A stretch of DNA of 64,000 bases. Source: 20CM-2-55-15 sp964633285. GTDB taxonomy: Bacteria > Acidobacteriota > Terriglobia > 20CM-2-55-15. Under the pieces are notes generated by a model, which was not told the DNA's origin, ran no database searches, and saw nothing but the letters and a program-made list of their open reading frames with translations. The stretch is from positions 1 through 64,000 of the forward strand of contig CAZWGA010000003.1 in assembly GCA_964633285.1 (NCBI GenBank). The letters are read 5' to 3'. Every line of letters begins with the position of its first letter. The stretch's first letter is position 1. Shown here piece by piece: positions 1 to 8,870 of the stretch. The position numbers and the translations under genes were made by a program.

Positions 1-626
1 GCAAGCGCACGAATCATTTTCTGTGGATCCACGCCGGCCTTGGCTCCGAAAACCAGCGCCTCGCCAATGGCTGTGAGGTTGACCGCGACAATGATTTGAT
101 TGGCAAGCTTGGTAAACCCGCCAGCGCCGATTGGGCCCATATGCGTAATCGTTTTACCAAGGGCGTTGAAAACCGGAAGCGCGCGCTCGAAATCTTCCGG
201 GGCGCCGCCGGCCATGATCGAAAGCGTGCCGTCGATGGCCCCTTTTTCGCCGCCACTGACCGGCGCATCAACCATAGTCACACCGAGAGGGGCGAGTTCC
301 CTGGCAATTTTCTGGGAAACGATCGGGTTGATCGTGCTCATATCGATGAACAATTGACCGGGCCTGGCCGCGTCCTTGATGCCGCCATCGCCGAGCGCCA
401 CGAGTTCAACATCGGGTGAGTTCGGCAGCATCGTGATCACAATGTCGGCAGCAGACGCGGCTTCGCGAGGCGAAGCGGCTCGGTTCGCACCCTCCTGGAC
501 CAACTCCTCGACTTTTGCCCGGCTGCGGTTATGGACTGTTACTGTGAAACCGGCCCTGAGGAGATTTCGCGCCATGGGCTTTCCCATGATTCCCAAACCG
601 ATAAATCCAATTCGTGGAGCCATCAT
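1..626 (-). CDS. 3-hydroxyisobutyrate dehydrogenase / tartronate semialdehyde reductase family protein (3' end cut off by window)
   Basis: NAD(P)-dependent beta-hydroxyacid dehydrogenase. Family members oxidise 3-hydroxyisobutyrate or reduce tartronate semialdehyde in the cytoplasm. Translating the minus strand gives an N-terminal Rossmann fingerprint (GLGIMGKPMARNL), the substrate-binding motif DAPVSGGEKGA, and the segment GAGGFTKLANQI, whose Lys is the family's catalytic lysine. About 208 residues are present; the family is near 290, so the C-terminal helical domain lies beyond base 1. The start is ATGATGGCT at 626, overlapping the acetyl-CoA synthetase stop by 4 bases (ATGA), so the two genes are probably translationally coupled. 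Family assignment is firm; the exact substrate cannot be told from sequence. Confidence 0.88.
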   Translation of the reverse strand, partial: MMAPRIGFIGLGIMGKPMARNLLRAGFTVTVHNRSRAKVEELVQEGANRAASPREAASAADIVITMLPNSPDVELVALGDGGIKDAARPGQLFIDMSTINPIVSQKIARELAPLGVTMVDAPVSGGEKGAIDGTLSIMAGGAPEDFERALPVFNALGKTITHMGPIGAGGFTKLANQIIVAVNLTAIGEALVFGAKAGVDPQKMIRAL

Positions 627-2572
627 TCTTCCTCTTCGCGCAATTTCGCGAGCACCGAAAAATCTTCCAGTGTCGTCGTATCTCCGACTGTGGCTTGGCC
701 CGAAGCCAAATCGCGTAAAAGCCGGCGCATGATTTTTCCGCTGCGTGTTTTCGGCAAGGCGTCGGTAAACCGGATTTCGTCCGGTTTGGCAAAACCGCCT
801 ATCGTCTTTGCGACGTGGCCTTTCAGTTCATCCTTGAGCGCGGTTGCGGCTTGATGGCCGGCGGCGAACGTGACAAACGCCACAATGCCCTGGCCCTTTA
901 ACTCATCCGGCCGCCCGACCACCGCAGCTTCCGCGACTGTGGGATGACTGACAAGCGAACTCTCAACCTCCATGGTTCCGATCCGATGACCTGAAACGTT
1001 GATCACGTCGTCAATGCGTCCCATGATCCACAGGTAACCGTCTTCATCACACCGGGCGCCATCGCCGGTGAAATACATACCTGGTATTTCGCTCCAGTAT
1101 TGTTTCTTGTATCGTTCGGGATCACCGTAGATTGTGCGCAACATCGAAGGCCACGGGCGTTTGATCACCAGAAATCCGCCCTGATTTGTACCGACGGATT
1201 TCCCCTCGCGGTCGACGACATCAACCACTACACCCGGCAACGGTCTGGTCGCCGAACCGGGTTTGGTCGGGAGCGCGCCGGGAATGGGCGAAATCATGAT
1301 GGCTCCCGTTTCCGTTTGCCACCACGTATCGACAATGGGACAACGATCACGTCCGATATTTTTGTGATACCACATCCAGGCTTCGGGATTGATCGGCTCA
1401 CCGACGGTCCCAAGCAGCCGCAAACTGGAAAGGTCGTGTTTGGCCGGCCACAGATCGCCCCACTTGATGAATGAGCGAATGGCCGTAGGCGCTGTGTAAA
1501 AGATGTTGACCCTGAACTTCTCGATTATCGACCAGAATCGATCCGGCTCTGGGTAATTTGGCGCTCCTTCATACATCACCGACGTTGCACCATTCAGAAG
1601 CGGACCGTAAACGATATAACTATGCCCCGTCACCCAGCCCACATCCGCAGAACACCAGAACGTGTCTTCGTCTTTCAAATCGAACACCAATTTCGTGGTG
1701 ATGTACACGTTGGTCATGTAGCCGCCGGTGGAATGCACAACCCCTTTCGGCTTTCCTGTCGTGCCACTCGTGTAGAGCATGAACAAAGGGTGTTCGGCAT
1801 CGAGCGCTTCCGCTCTGGCTTCGCCCGTCATCCTGGACGTGATTTCATGCCACCATACATCGCGGCCCGCGACCATGTTGACGGGCTCACCTGTTCGTTT
1901 GTACACGATGACTTTTTGGATACTCGGGGTATCGGCTGTAGCGTCGTCCGCATTTTTCTTGAGCGGTACTATCGCGCCCCGGCGATAGCTTCCGTCTGCG
2001 GTAATCAGGACCTTCGATTTGGAGTCGTTGATACGATCGCGAAGCGCTTCGGCGCTGAATCCGCCAAACACCACGTTATGGGTAACCCCGATGCGCGCGC
2101 ACGCCAGCATCGCAATCGCCAATTCGGGAACCATGCCCATATAAATCGTCGCGCGATCGCCTTTTTGAACACCGAGAGATTTCAGGACGTTTGCAAATCT
2201 GCAGACCTCGTAATGCAACATCTGATAGCTGAGAGCGCGAACATCGCCGGGTTCGCCTTCCCACAGGATGGCCACTTTGTTTTTTCGAGCGGTATGGAGA
2301 TGGCGGTCAATGCAGTTGAAAGCGATATTCGTCTTTCCGCCCGTGAACCATTTGGCGAACGGAAGATCCCATTCCAACACTTTGCTCCAGCGCTCAAACC
2401 AGTGCAGTTCGGAAGCAATGCCGGACCAGAATCCTTCCGGATCTTCGGCAGCACGTTTCGAAATGGCTTCGTAAGCAGCGGCGCCTGAAATGTGAGCGTG
2501 TTTTGAGAATTCAGCGTCGGGTGGGAAAACCCGTTGTTCCTTGAGCAGGGATTCGATGTTGGTTTCGCTCAT
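623..2572 (-). CDS. acs: Acetyl-CoA synthetase (AMP-forming)
   Basis: Activates acetate with ATP and CoA to acetyl-CoA, through acetyl-AMP, in the cytoplasm. The 649 residues match the usual length. Visible motifs are the P-loop YTSGTTGKPKG (about 267-277), the core DTWWQTETG, the hinge region SGHRIGTMEVES, and the C-terminal KTRSGKIMRRLL. In the last, Lys613 corresponds to the catalytic lysine that is reversibly acetylated in other bacteria. It follows the ferredoxin gene on the same strand after 132 bases filled mostly by a long hairpin, and overlaps the downstream hydroxyacid dehydrogenase by 4 bases. Phosphotransacetylase is encoded 15 kb away, but no acetate kinase is in the window. Confidence 0.97.
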   Translation of the reverse strand: MSETNIESLLKEQRVFPPDAEFSKHAHISGAAAYEAISKRAAEDPEGFWSGIASELHWFERWSKVLEWDLPFAKWFTGGKTNIAFNCIDRHLHTARKNKVAILWEGEPGDVRALSYQMLHYEVCRFANVLKSLGVQKGDRATIYMGMVPELAIAMLACARIGVTHNVVFGGFSAEALRDRINDSKSKVLITADGSYRRGAIVPLKKNADDATADTPSIQKVIVYKRTGEPVNMVAGRDVWWHEITSRMTGEARAEALDAEHPLFMLYTSGTTGKPKGVVHSTGGYMTNVYITTKLVFDLKDEDTFWCSADVGWVTGHSYIVYGPLLNGATSVMYEGAPNYPEPDRFWSIIEKFRVNIFYTAPTAIRSFIKWGDLWPAKHDLSSLRLLGTVGEPINPEAWMWYHKNIGRDRCPIVDTWWQTETGAIMISPIPGALPTKPGSATRPLPGVVVDVVDREGKSVGTNQGGFLVIKRPWPSMLRTIYGDPERYKKQYWSEIPGMYFTGDGARCDEDGYLWIMGRIDDVINVSGHRIGTMEVESSLVSHPTVAEAAVVGRPDELKGQGIVAFVTFAAGHQAATALKDELKGHVAKTIGGFAKPDEIRFTDALPKTRSGKIMRRLLRDLASGQATVGDTTTLEDFSVLAKLREEEE

Positions 2573-2598
2573 GACAAGTCCTCGAGCAAAGGCTCAAC

Positions 2599-2687
2599 AG
2601 CACAAAGGCGGGCAAATCGGAGGACAGACAACGAAATTTTGAATACGAATCTCGGCGTCTGTTTCCCGATTTGCCCGCCTTTGTGCT
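2599..2687. repeat. Long perfect inverted repeat between ferredoxin and acs
   Basis: Two perfectly complementary 22-base arms (2599-2620 and 2666-2687; left arm begins AGCACAAAGGCGGG) flank 45 bases. Those 45 bases contain a second inner pair, ACAGAC at 2624-2629 with GTCTGT at 2657-2662. The transcript would fold into an unusually long stem. It lacks a clean T-run on either side, so it is not a classic terminator. It may be a REP/MITE-like element or an mRNA processing/attenuation structure between the two genes. Confidence 0.8.
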
Positions 2688-2704
2688 TTCGCGGCTTTGA
2701 GTTT

Positions 2705-2974
2705 TTACTTCTTCGCGATTCCGTAATGTTCGTAATTCATGCCAATGTAGTTCTGCCATTGTTCCGGAACGTTATCTTCCGGGAAGATCGCCGTCACAGG
2801 ACACGCCGGCTCGCAGGCACCACAGTCGATGCACTCTTCGGGATGAATGTAGAGCATCGTTGCCGCTTCGAATTCAGCTTCATCCTTTTTCGGATGGATG
2901 CAATCCACCGGGCACGCGTCAACGCACGCCGTATCCTTGGTGCCGACGCAGGGTTCACAAATGATGTATGCCAT
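2705..2974 (-). CDS. fdxA: 7Fe ferredoxin (3Fe-4S plus 4Fe-4S, FdxA type)
   Basis: Small 89-residue electron carrier. The first cluster motif is of the C-x7-C-x3-CP type (CVGTKDTACVDACPVDC), as in Azotobacter/Pseudomonas-type 7Fe ferredoxins. The second is CIDCGACEPACP, binding a 4Fe-4S cluster. An acidic C-terminal tail follows. The start ATG at 2974 is preceded by AAGGAGA. A sigma-70-like promoter lies about 50-80 bases upstream. Its redox partner is unknown. Being first in the run ahead of acs could mean co-expression, although the long hairpin downstream may limit read-through. Confidence 0.94.
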   Translation of the reverse strand: MAYIICEPCVGTKDTACVDACPVDCIHPKKDEAEFEAATMLYIHPEECIDCGACEPACPVTAIFPEDNVPEQWQNYIGMNYEHYGIAKK

Positions 2975-3024
2975 AAAATCTCCTTGTGGTGTTTTATTGC
3001 CGGTATATCCAGGGCAAAGCAGAA

Positions 3025-3052
3025 ATTATACATTGCACCTGAGTGAAATCAA
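3025..3052 (-). promoter_or_regulatory. Sigma-70-type promoter for the ferredoxin gene
   Basis: On the minus strand TTGATT (3052-3047), a 16-base spacer and a perfect TATAAT (3030-3025) lie 51-78 bases upstream of the ferredoxin start. The position fits, with a short leader carrying AAGGAG. Confidence 0.65.
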
Positions 3053-3073
3053 CCGCGCACATTCTAAATATCG

Positions 3074-4534
3074 TTACGCGTTTGCGGACAGCATTCGCTT
3101 GAGAATTTTGCCGGTTGGACTTCGCGGCAGATCGGCAACGATCTCGAAAATCTTCGGAACTTTGTAATTGGCCAGCTTGTCGCGGCAAAACATGCGGAGT
3201 TCTTTTTCGTCGACCTTTATTCCTTCACGCGCGATGACAAACGCTTTCGGAACTTCGCCACGGACTTCGTCCTTGATGCCGATCACGGCCACTTCCTTCA
3301 CACCGGGATGTTGCGCCAGGACTTCTTCAATCTCTCGCGGATAAATGTTTTCTCCCGCCGATATGATCAGTTCTTTTTTCCTGCCTGTAATTGTCACAAA
3401 GCCGTCTTCATCGAGGCGGCCCAGATCGCCGGTATGCAACCAACCCTCGGTAATTGTCTTCGCCGTTTCTTCGGGCAGGTGAAGGTATCCCTTCATCACG
3501 TTCCGTCCACGAACCATGATCTCGCCGATTTCGCCCGCGGCCAGGACCTTGTTCTCGTCATTCCAAATGGCGAGCTCGACGCCAGGCAGCGACTGGCCGA
3601 TCGTTCCGGGCTTTCTCGATGTTGGCGTGTTCAGCGTCACGACTGGCGATGCCTCAGTCTGCCCGTAGCCTTCGTAGATGGGAACATTGAAACGTTTCTC
3701 GAATGCCGCCGCGACGGCCATCGGAAGCGGTTCACCTCCGGAAATCGGGAACCTCACGGAGGAAACATTGAAGTCGCCTTCTGTTGCTGCAAGCACGCGA
3801 TACATCGATGGAATCGCCAGAAACACACTGACCTGGTGCTCCTGAATGAGACTCAACACTTTCAAAGGCTGGAAGCGGTCTACCAGCACCATCTTGCTGC
3901 CGTTCAGCAACGGAAGAAGGAACGTGCCGGTAATTGCATAGGTATGAAAGAAAGGCAGCAGGCAAAGAAATCCATCCCGATAATCGAAATCGCCCGCATG
4001 TTGGCACGATTCCACGTTGGAAATCAGATTATCGTGCGTGAGGATCACGCCTTTGGGCCGGCCCGTTGTCCCGGAAGTGTAAAGATAGAGGGCCGGATCA
4101 CGATACTCACCGCCAATACCCGCCGGGGCGGCTGGAACAAACTCCGGATCATCCGCCATCAGGATCACGCCTCGATCGCCAAAGAGAGGCTTGATGGCAC
4201 CCAAAGCCTGGTTGAAAAACTGAGAGGACACGAGCCCCGACATCCCTGAATCTTTGATAATGAATCCGAGTTCGGCTGGTTGAAGGAGGTAGTTCAAGGG
4301 AACGGCGGTCTTGCCTGCCTTCCAGATGGCCAGCACTGTCGCGATGTATTTCTGCGAATTCAGCAGCAGAACGCCCACCGTGTCGCCCGGCAACCGCTGC
4401 TTTAGAGTGGAGGCGATTCGATCCACCTCGACCGACAATTCCGCGAACGTCCAGCGGTTTTGATCTTCGACAATTGCGAGCCTGGATCCGTTGGTTGTCG
4501 CCGCACGCTCAAAAACTTCCGGCAGGTAAGCCAT
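3074..4534 (-). CDS. AMP-dependent acyl-CoA synthetase/ligase (long-chain fatty acid type)
   Basis: ANL-superfamily enzyme that adenylates a carboxylic acid, probably a fatty acid, and transfers it to CoA. The 486 residues show the P-loop YTSGTTGRPKG (about 152-162), GYGQTEASPV, the hinge/adenylate motif HTGDLGRLDEDGF, GRKKELIISAGENIYP, and the C-terminal PRSPTGKILKRML with catalytic Lys476. It is shorter than FadD (about 560), closer to MenE/FadK-like ligases. The start at 4534 is the only good ATG. A -10-like TATACT lies in the 150-base divergent gap shared with the lipoprotein gene. The acyl substrate is not deducible. Confidence 0.9.
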   Translation of the reverse strand: MAYLPEVFERAATTNGSRLAIVEDQNRWTFAELSVEVDRIASTLKQRLPGDTVGVLLLNSQKYIATVLAIWKAGKTAVPLNYLLQPAELGFIIKDSGMSGLVSSQFFNQALGAIKPLFGDRGVILMADDPEFVPAAPAGIGGEYRDPALYLYTSGTTGRPKGVILTHDNLISNVESCQHAGDFDYRDGFLCLLPFFHTYAITGTFLLPLLNGSKMVLVDRFQPLKVLSLIQEHQVSVFLAIPSMYRVLAATEGDFNVSSVRFPISGGEPLPMAVAAAFEKRFNVPIYEGYGQTEASPVVTLNTPTSRKPGTIGQSLPGVELAIWNDENKVLAAGEIGEIMVRGRNVMKGYLHLPEETAKTITEGWLHTGDLGRLDEDGFVTITGRKKELIISAGENIYPREIEEVLAQHPGVKEVAVIGIKDEVRGEVPKAFVIAREGIKVDEKELRMFCRDKLANYKVPKIFEIVADLPRSPTGKILKRMLSANA

Positions 4535-4688
4535 GAAAAACTCCCCAGATCACGAATGAACCGGGAAGTATAACACTCGGATAAGAAGCGCTTTAATTGC
4601 AAAAGGATGTAAAACCCCTGCTTTTCATTTCAGTCGTTTTTCTCCCAGCCCGGTCTATTAGTTCGTTGAAGTCACATTCGGAGGAACC

Positions 4689-5714
4689 ATGAAATCCTGT
4701 TTGCTGAAGTTTTCTTTGGCGCTGTCGATCCTGCTGGTCGCAGCTTGTTCAGGGCCGGCTCCCGCTCCACAGCCTCAGGCGAAGAATTCGGAAGCGACTG
4801 AAAGTAATTCGAACACCGTGAGAGAGACGGACCGAAAAGCAGCAGCCGTCCGGGAACCAAAGGCAGCCGAAACTCCGCGTCCGGAACAGACTCACAGGCA
4901 GGCTGCATCCGCGCCTGCGAAACCGAGAGTTGCCGCAAAAGAGACCCCGTCGCCTGCGCGATCAGGCAGCGCCGCGCCGGCTCCCGTTCAGAACGGAAAT
5001 CCCTCGTCAACAACGGCCGCGAATTCAGCTCCCGTTATCACATTGCCCGGAGTGACGGCTCCTCCGATCGATCCTCCGGGCAATCCGCCGGAACCGAAAT
5101 CGCAGCCCGCTCCCGTTCCGCCTCCTCCACATTCGGTGACGGTGCCGTCAGGTACTTTGATTTCAATCCGGATGATTGATTCCGTGGACTCCGGCACCAG
5201 CCATGAAGGCGAAACCTTCAAGGCATCGTTGGATGCGCCGGTGGTGGTGAACAACGAGACCGTTTTTCCAAGGGGATCCGAGGCGTACGTCAAAGTGGCC
5301 AAAGTCCAGAAGGCTGGAAACCTTTCGGGCCGATCCGAACTTCAGGTTCAACTCGATCGTATTTTTCTGGGAGGCCAGAGTTATCGGATCGAGAGTAATA
5401 AGTTTGTAAACACGGGCGCTTCGCAGGGAGCAAAGACCGCTCGTAGCGCGGGAATCGGCGCAGCCCTCGGAGCCGCGATTGGTGCGATTGCGGGCGGCGG
5501 TAAAGGCGCGGCGATTGGCGCGGCCACAGGAGCAGGTGCCGGAGTCGGCGTCGAAGCAATCACGAAAGGCGAGCAGGTTCGAATCGATTCAGAGACACGG
5601 CTGGATTTCCGGCTGGAAGACTCGCTCGATGTAACAGTTCAGTTTCCCTCCCCCAATTCATCCCAACCTCGTAATTCTCCATCCGGCCTTCCAAGGTTCG
5701 GAACCCGCCAATAG
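4689..5714 (+). CDS. Proline/alanine-rich lipoprotein with C-terminal glycine-zipper segment
   Basis: Predicted exported lipoprotein of 341 residues. The N-terminus has a basic start, a hydrophobic stretch and the lipobox LVAAC with lipidated Cys20. Residues about 21-150 are a Pro/Ala/Glu-rich low-complexity linker typical of envelope-spanning lipoproteins. About 150-240 form a conserved-looking beta-rich domain. About 250-285 are Gly/Ala repeats (GAALGAAIGAIAGG) resembling glycine-zipper membrane segments. The ATG is preceded by CGGAGGAACC. No specific function recognised; the family is seen as hypothetical envelope proteins. Confidence 0.75.
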   Translation: MKSCLLKFSLALSILLVAACSGPAPAPQPQAKNSEATESNSNTVRETDRKAAAVREPKAAETPRPEQTHRQAASAPAKPRVAAKETPSPARSGSAAPAPVQNGNPSSTTAANSAPVITLPGVTAPPIDPPGNPPEPKSQPAPVPPPPHSVTVPSGTLISIRMIDSVDSGTSHEGETFKASLDAPVVVNNETVFPRGSEAYVKVAKVQKAGNLSGRSELQVQLDRIFLGGQSYRIESNKFVNTGASQGAKTARSAGIGAALGAAIGAIAGGGKGAAIGAATGAGAGVGVEAITKGEQVRIDSETRLDFRLEDSLDVTVQFPSPNSSQPRNSPSGLPRFGTRQ

Positions 5715-5726
5715 TTTCCCCAGAAA

Positions 5727-5755
5727 CCGGACGCGGTCGCCCCAACCGCGTCCGG
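5727..5755. terminator. GC-rich hairpin after lipoprotein gene
   Basis: An 11-bp perfect stem (CCGGACGCGGT / ACCGCGTCCGG) with a 7-base loop begins 12 bases after the lipoprotein stop. No U-tract follows, so it may stall or stabilise rather than terminate alone. Confidence 0.55.
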
Positions 5756-5844
5756 ATCGGCCTCAGAGGCCCGAATCACCCCAGATTCGCTTCAGTGTTG
5801 TTCGTGTAACCAGAATCTGGGTGATTCAGGCTTCTGAGACCGAT
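5756..5844. repeat. Long imperfect palindrome between convergent genes
   Basis: Arms of about 32 bases (5756-5788 and 5813-5844; left arm starts ATCGGCCTCAGAGG, right arm ends TCTGAGACCGAT) pair with a few mismatches around a 24-base loop. It lies directly against the preceding hairpin and ends 7 bases before the tolC-like stop. Probably a bidirectional terminator or a dispersed palindromic element. Confidence 0.6.
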
Positions 5845-5850
5845 CGTTGT

Positions 5851-7554
5851 TTACTTCGCAATCGCGCCGGTATTGAGTGCCTTTTCGATTTCGATATTGT
5901 TCTTCTTGAGGGTCATGCCCGTAGCTCGATCGAAATCGACGACAGACTTCGTGTAATTCACCAGCGACTGCAGTTCATCCGTCTGGGCCTGAGCAACGTT
6001 GCGTTGTTCCTCAAGAACGAAACGAATCGTTGAAGCGCCCAGATCGAACTTCTTCTGTTCCGCCACAAGGCGTTCTTCCGAGAGTTCCCGCGCGGTAGTC
6101 GCTGCTTCAATGCGGGCTTTGTTCATTTCAACCTGCGTCAAAGCATTTCGGACTTCCAGCGCAATCTGCTGGGCCTGCGATGTAATCCTTTGTTCCGCGA
6201 TTCGCTCTTCGTTCTGCGAACGCGCGTTGTCGCCTTGAGCCGCCCGATTACGAAGCGGAATCTGCACAGAAAAGCCGACCGAGTAGCCGGTATAGTTGTA
6301 ACTGAACACCTGTCCCAGGGCTGTGCCCGGACCGCCGATCAAGTCGGGATTGACACTGGAGTTGCCCGTCAGAAAACCAAGCGTGCTGGTCGATTTTGTT
6401 CCGGCAACGCCCAATTGCGTGTAGGAAGCAAGGAAGTCCACGGTCGGCAGCAACTGATTCTTCGTGTAAGCCAGATCGATTTTCTTGTTTTCCAGATCGA
6501 GCTGGAGTTGTTTCATCTCCGGCCGGTTTTCGAGAGCAACTTTGATGGCCTGCTCGACCGGCAACACATCGGATGCTTCGGGTTTTCGCACACCCTGCAT
6601 CGGCATCAGCTTTGCGAGGACCATTCCAGGATCGCCTTGAGACGTGATGAGCTTCTTCACTTGATCCTGAGTTTGCGCCTCGGTGTAGGTCGATGTAACG
6701 AATTGCACCTTCCGGTTCGCAACTTCCGACTTCGCCTGAACCACGTCGATGGGCGCCAGCGTTCCGATCTGCACCTGAATTTCGTTATCGGATAGCGTTT
6801 TCTGGGCAAGATCCACGGACCGTTGCTTCACTTTGATGTCTTCCGCGGAAAACACCAAGTCCCAATAACTACGCTGTGCCTGCGCCACGAGATCGATCAC
6901 TTGTCTCTCGAATTGCGAATCGGACATCTTTTTGCTGTTCTGTGCCGCCCGAATGGTATGGAGGTTATTCACACGTCCGAAATCCTTCGTAAGGTGTTGG
7001 GTGAAGGAATATCTCAGGGAACTATTCCAGGAAGGATTCAGCGTGCTGAAGTTATTGTTCGAGGAGCTGCGGTTCATATTCGCGTCGATAGCCACGATGG
7101 AACCCGTCGCCAGGGACTGTGAGAAGCCAACCGAATATGCGCCGCTCAAGGTGCTCGGATTTGCCGCACCAGCCAGGACGCTGGTCGATGGAGCAGTGTT
7201 CCGGTTCACTGTGGCCTGAAGGTGCAGGGTTGGCTCAAAGGGCCGGTACATCGACTCGATGAGATATTGCGACGACAGCGGTGACAATCGATTCACACCG
7301 ATATCGAGGTTATTTTGCAGTATCAAATTGATTAAATCGCCCATCGTCAGCGGCAATTGATTGCTTCGAATCAAATCCGCCACGGATTGCGGACTCGCAC
7401 CCGATGACGTTGAGGTGGCACCGATCGGCGTCGGACGATAACGCTTCAAAAAATCTTTTACAAAAGTTGGAGCTGTCTCCGCTTGAACCGGTGCGGCAAC
7501 TGAAACCATTACAGACAACAGAGCCAGACTGACAAAGATTCTCGATACTCTCAT
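5851..7554 (-). CDS. TolC-family outer membrane efflux protein
   Basis: Outer-membrane channel of a tripartite exporter. The sequence starting MRVSRIFVSLALLSVMVSVAAP has a clear signal peptide cleaved near AQA/E. Two OEP-type repeats follow, with long alpha-helical coiled-coil segments (for example LAQKTLSDNEIQVQIGTLAP and the matching second-half SEERLVAEQKKFDLGAST), the hallmark of TolC duplication. I choose 7554 because TTTGAGGAGTTCCAAA precedes that ATG; an in-frame ATG at 7644 would add 30 residues ahead of the signal peptide. About 567 residues, longer than TolC (about 470). Last gene of the TetR-controlled efflux operon. Confidence 0.9.
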   Translation of the reverse strand: MRVSRIFVSLALLSVMVSVAAPVQAETAPTFVKDFLKRYRPTPIGATSTSSGASPQSVADLIRSNQLPLTMGDLINLILQNNLDIGVNRLSPLSSQYLIESMYRPFEPTLHLQATVNRNTAPSTSVLAGAANPSTLSGAYSVGFSQSLATGSIVAIDANMNRSSSNNNFSTLNPSWNSSLRYSFTQHLTKDFGRVNNLHTIRAAQNSKKMSDSQFERQVIDLVAQAQRSYWDLVFSAEDIKVKQRSVDLAQKTLSDNEIQVQIGTLAPIDVVQAKSEVANRKVQFVTSTYTEAQTQDQVKKLITSQGDPGMVLAKLMPMQGVRKPEASDVLPVEQAIKVALENRPEMKQLQLDLENKKIDLAYTKNQLLPTVDFLASYTQLGVAGTKSTSTLGFLTGNSSVNPDLIGGPGTALGQVFSYNYTGYSVGFSVQIPLRNRAAQGDNARSQNEERIAEQRITSQAQQIALEVRNALTQVEMNKARIEAATTARELSEERLVAEQKKFDLGASTIRFVLEEQRNVAQAQTDELQSLVNYTKSVVDFDRATGMTLKKNNIEIEKALNTGAIAK

Positions 7555-7640
7555 TTTGGAACTCCTCAAAGAATGGAGGGGAACAAACGGCAGTGGTTTT
7601 GGTCTGAATCTCCAACCCCGATCACTGCCGGACAAATGCT

Positions 7641-8870
7641 TCATTCGTATCGCAGGGCTTCAATAGGATCCAACGCCGCTGCCTTATGAGCGGGATAGTA
7701 ACCAAAGAAAATGCCGATTGCGGTAGCGAACGCAAACGAAACAAAAACAGACAAAGCTGAAACCAGAGTTGGCCAGCCCAGAACCCGCGAAACCATAGCG
7801 GCAAGGCTCCCGCCGATCAATACACCAACAAATCCTCCAGCCAGACTCAAAACCAGAGACTCCGTCAAAAACTGCAAGCGGATGTAATTCGGCCGTGCGC
7901 CTACCGCCATGCGAATTCCGATCTCGCGAGTTCGTTCGGTGACCGAAACAAGCATGATGTTCATAATGCCGATTCCGCCGACGATCAGCGAAATCGCGGC
8001 GATACTGCCGAGCAGAATTGTCATTAGAGTCGTAATCTGCGCAGAAGTCTGCGCCACATCCGTCATATTGCGAACCATGAAATCATCAGCCTGCCCCTGC
8101 TGAATCTTGTGACGTTGCCGCAGTAATTCGGCAACCTGTTTTTCGGTCACCTGCGAGGCTTCGGGACTAATCGACGAAATCATCGCTTGTCCGATAGAAG
8201 GAATCTGCTGTCCCAGCAGCTTTTTCTGGACAGTTGTATACGGAACGACAGCGGTATCGTCCTGGTCCTGTCCCACCATTGATTGGCCCTTCGCCGCCAG
8301 AACACCGACAACCCGGAAAGGAAGATTCCTTACGCGAATCATCTGGCCGATCGGATCGACACCGCTGAACAATTTGTCCGCGACCGTCTTCCCGAGAACA
8401 ATGACACGATCGGCAGAACGAACATCGATATCGGTGAAGAAATCGCCCTGTTCGACTTTCCAATTTCGAATCTGCGGAAACTTGTCATTGGCGCCTTGAA
8501 TCTGGACGAACCAGTTCTGATTTCCGAAAACCAATTGACCCGATGCGCGAACCATCGGCGAGGCGGCGGCAATCGTTGGAATCTCCTTTTGCATGGCCTG
8601 AACATCTTCTTCAGTCAGCGTGCTCGCGGCCCCTGCGCCCAGGCTGGCGCCGCCAAACGAAACGTTGCCGGGCATGATGAACATCATGTTCGTTCCCATT
8701 CCGTTGATCTGATCCTGAACCATCGCCTGTGCGCCCTGTCCGATGGAGACCAGCGCGATGACAGCGCCAACGCCGATGATGATACCCAGCATTGTGAGCG
8801 CCGTCCGGAGCTTGTTCCGGTTGAGAGCCCGCACAGCGACTTTAAGAATGGCTAACAGGTTCATCTTCAT
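7641..8870 (-). CDS. MacB/FtsX-type ABC transporter permease
   Basis: Inner-membrane subunit of a MacB-like (type VII, mechanotransmission) ABC exporter. An N-terminal membrane segment (residues about 10-45) is followed by a periplasmic MacB_PCD domain and three C-terminal transmembrane helices of the FtsX domain (VGGIGIMNIMLVSVTERTREIGIRMAVGA is the conserved loop). About 409 residues from 8870. The start is uncertain: ATGs at 8882, 8870 and 8864 are in frame, and GAGGA sits five bases before 8870. It overlaps the ATPase gene by about 29 bases, so the two are co-translated. With the separate ATPase it forms a split MacB. Confidence 0.92.
   Translation of the reverse strand: MKMNLLAILKVAVRALNRNKLRTALTMLGIIIGVGAVIALVSIGQGAQAMVQDQINGMGTNMMFIMPGNVSFGGASLGAGAASTLTEEDVQAMQKEIPTIAAASPMVRASGQLVFGNQNWFVQIQGANDKFPQIRNWKVEQGDFFTDIDVRSADRVIVLGKTVADKLFSGVDPIGQMIRVRNLPFRVVGVLAAKGQSMVGQDQDDTAVVPYTTVQKKLLGQQIPSIGQAMISSISPEASQVTEKQVAELLRQRHKIQQGQADDFMVRNMTDVAQTSAQITTLMTILLGSIAAISLIVGGIGIMNIMLVSVTERTREIGIRMAVGARPNYIRLQFLTESLVLSLAGGFVGVLIGGSLAAMVSRVLGWPTLVSALSVFVSFAFATAIGIFFGYYPAHKAAALDPIEALRYE

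Noticed and set aside
1622..2488. 288-codon ORF on the plus strand opposite acs
   Set aside because: Antisense shadow of a strongly conserved enzyme; no start signal and Arg/His-rich composition.
3308..4249. 313-codon plus-strand ORF opposite the acyl-CoA ligase
   Set aside because: Shadow frame; product has no recognisable domain and an improbable Arg/Cys/His content.
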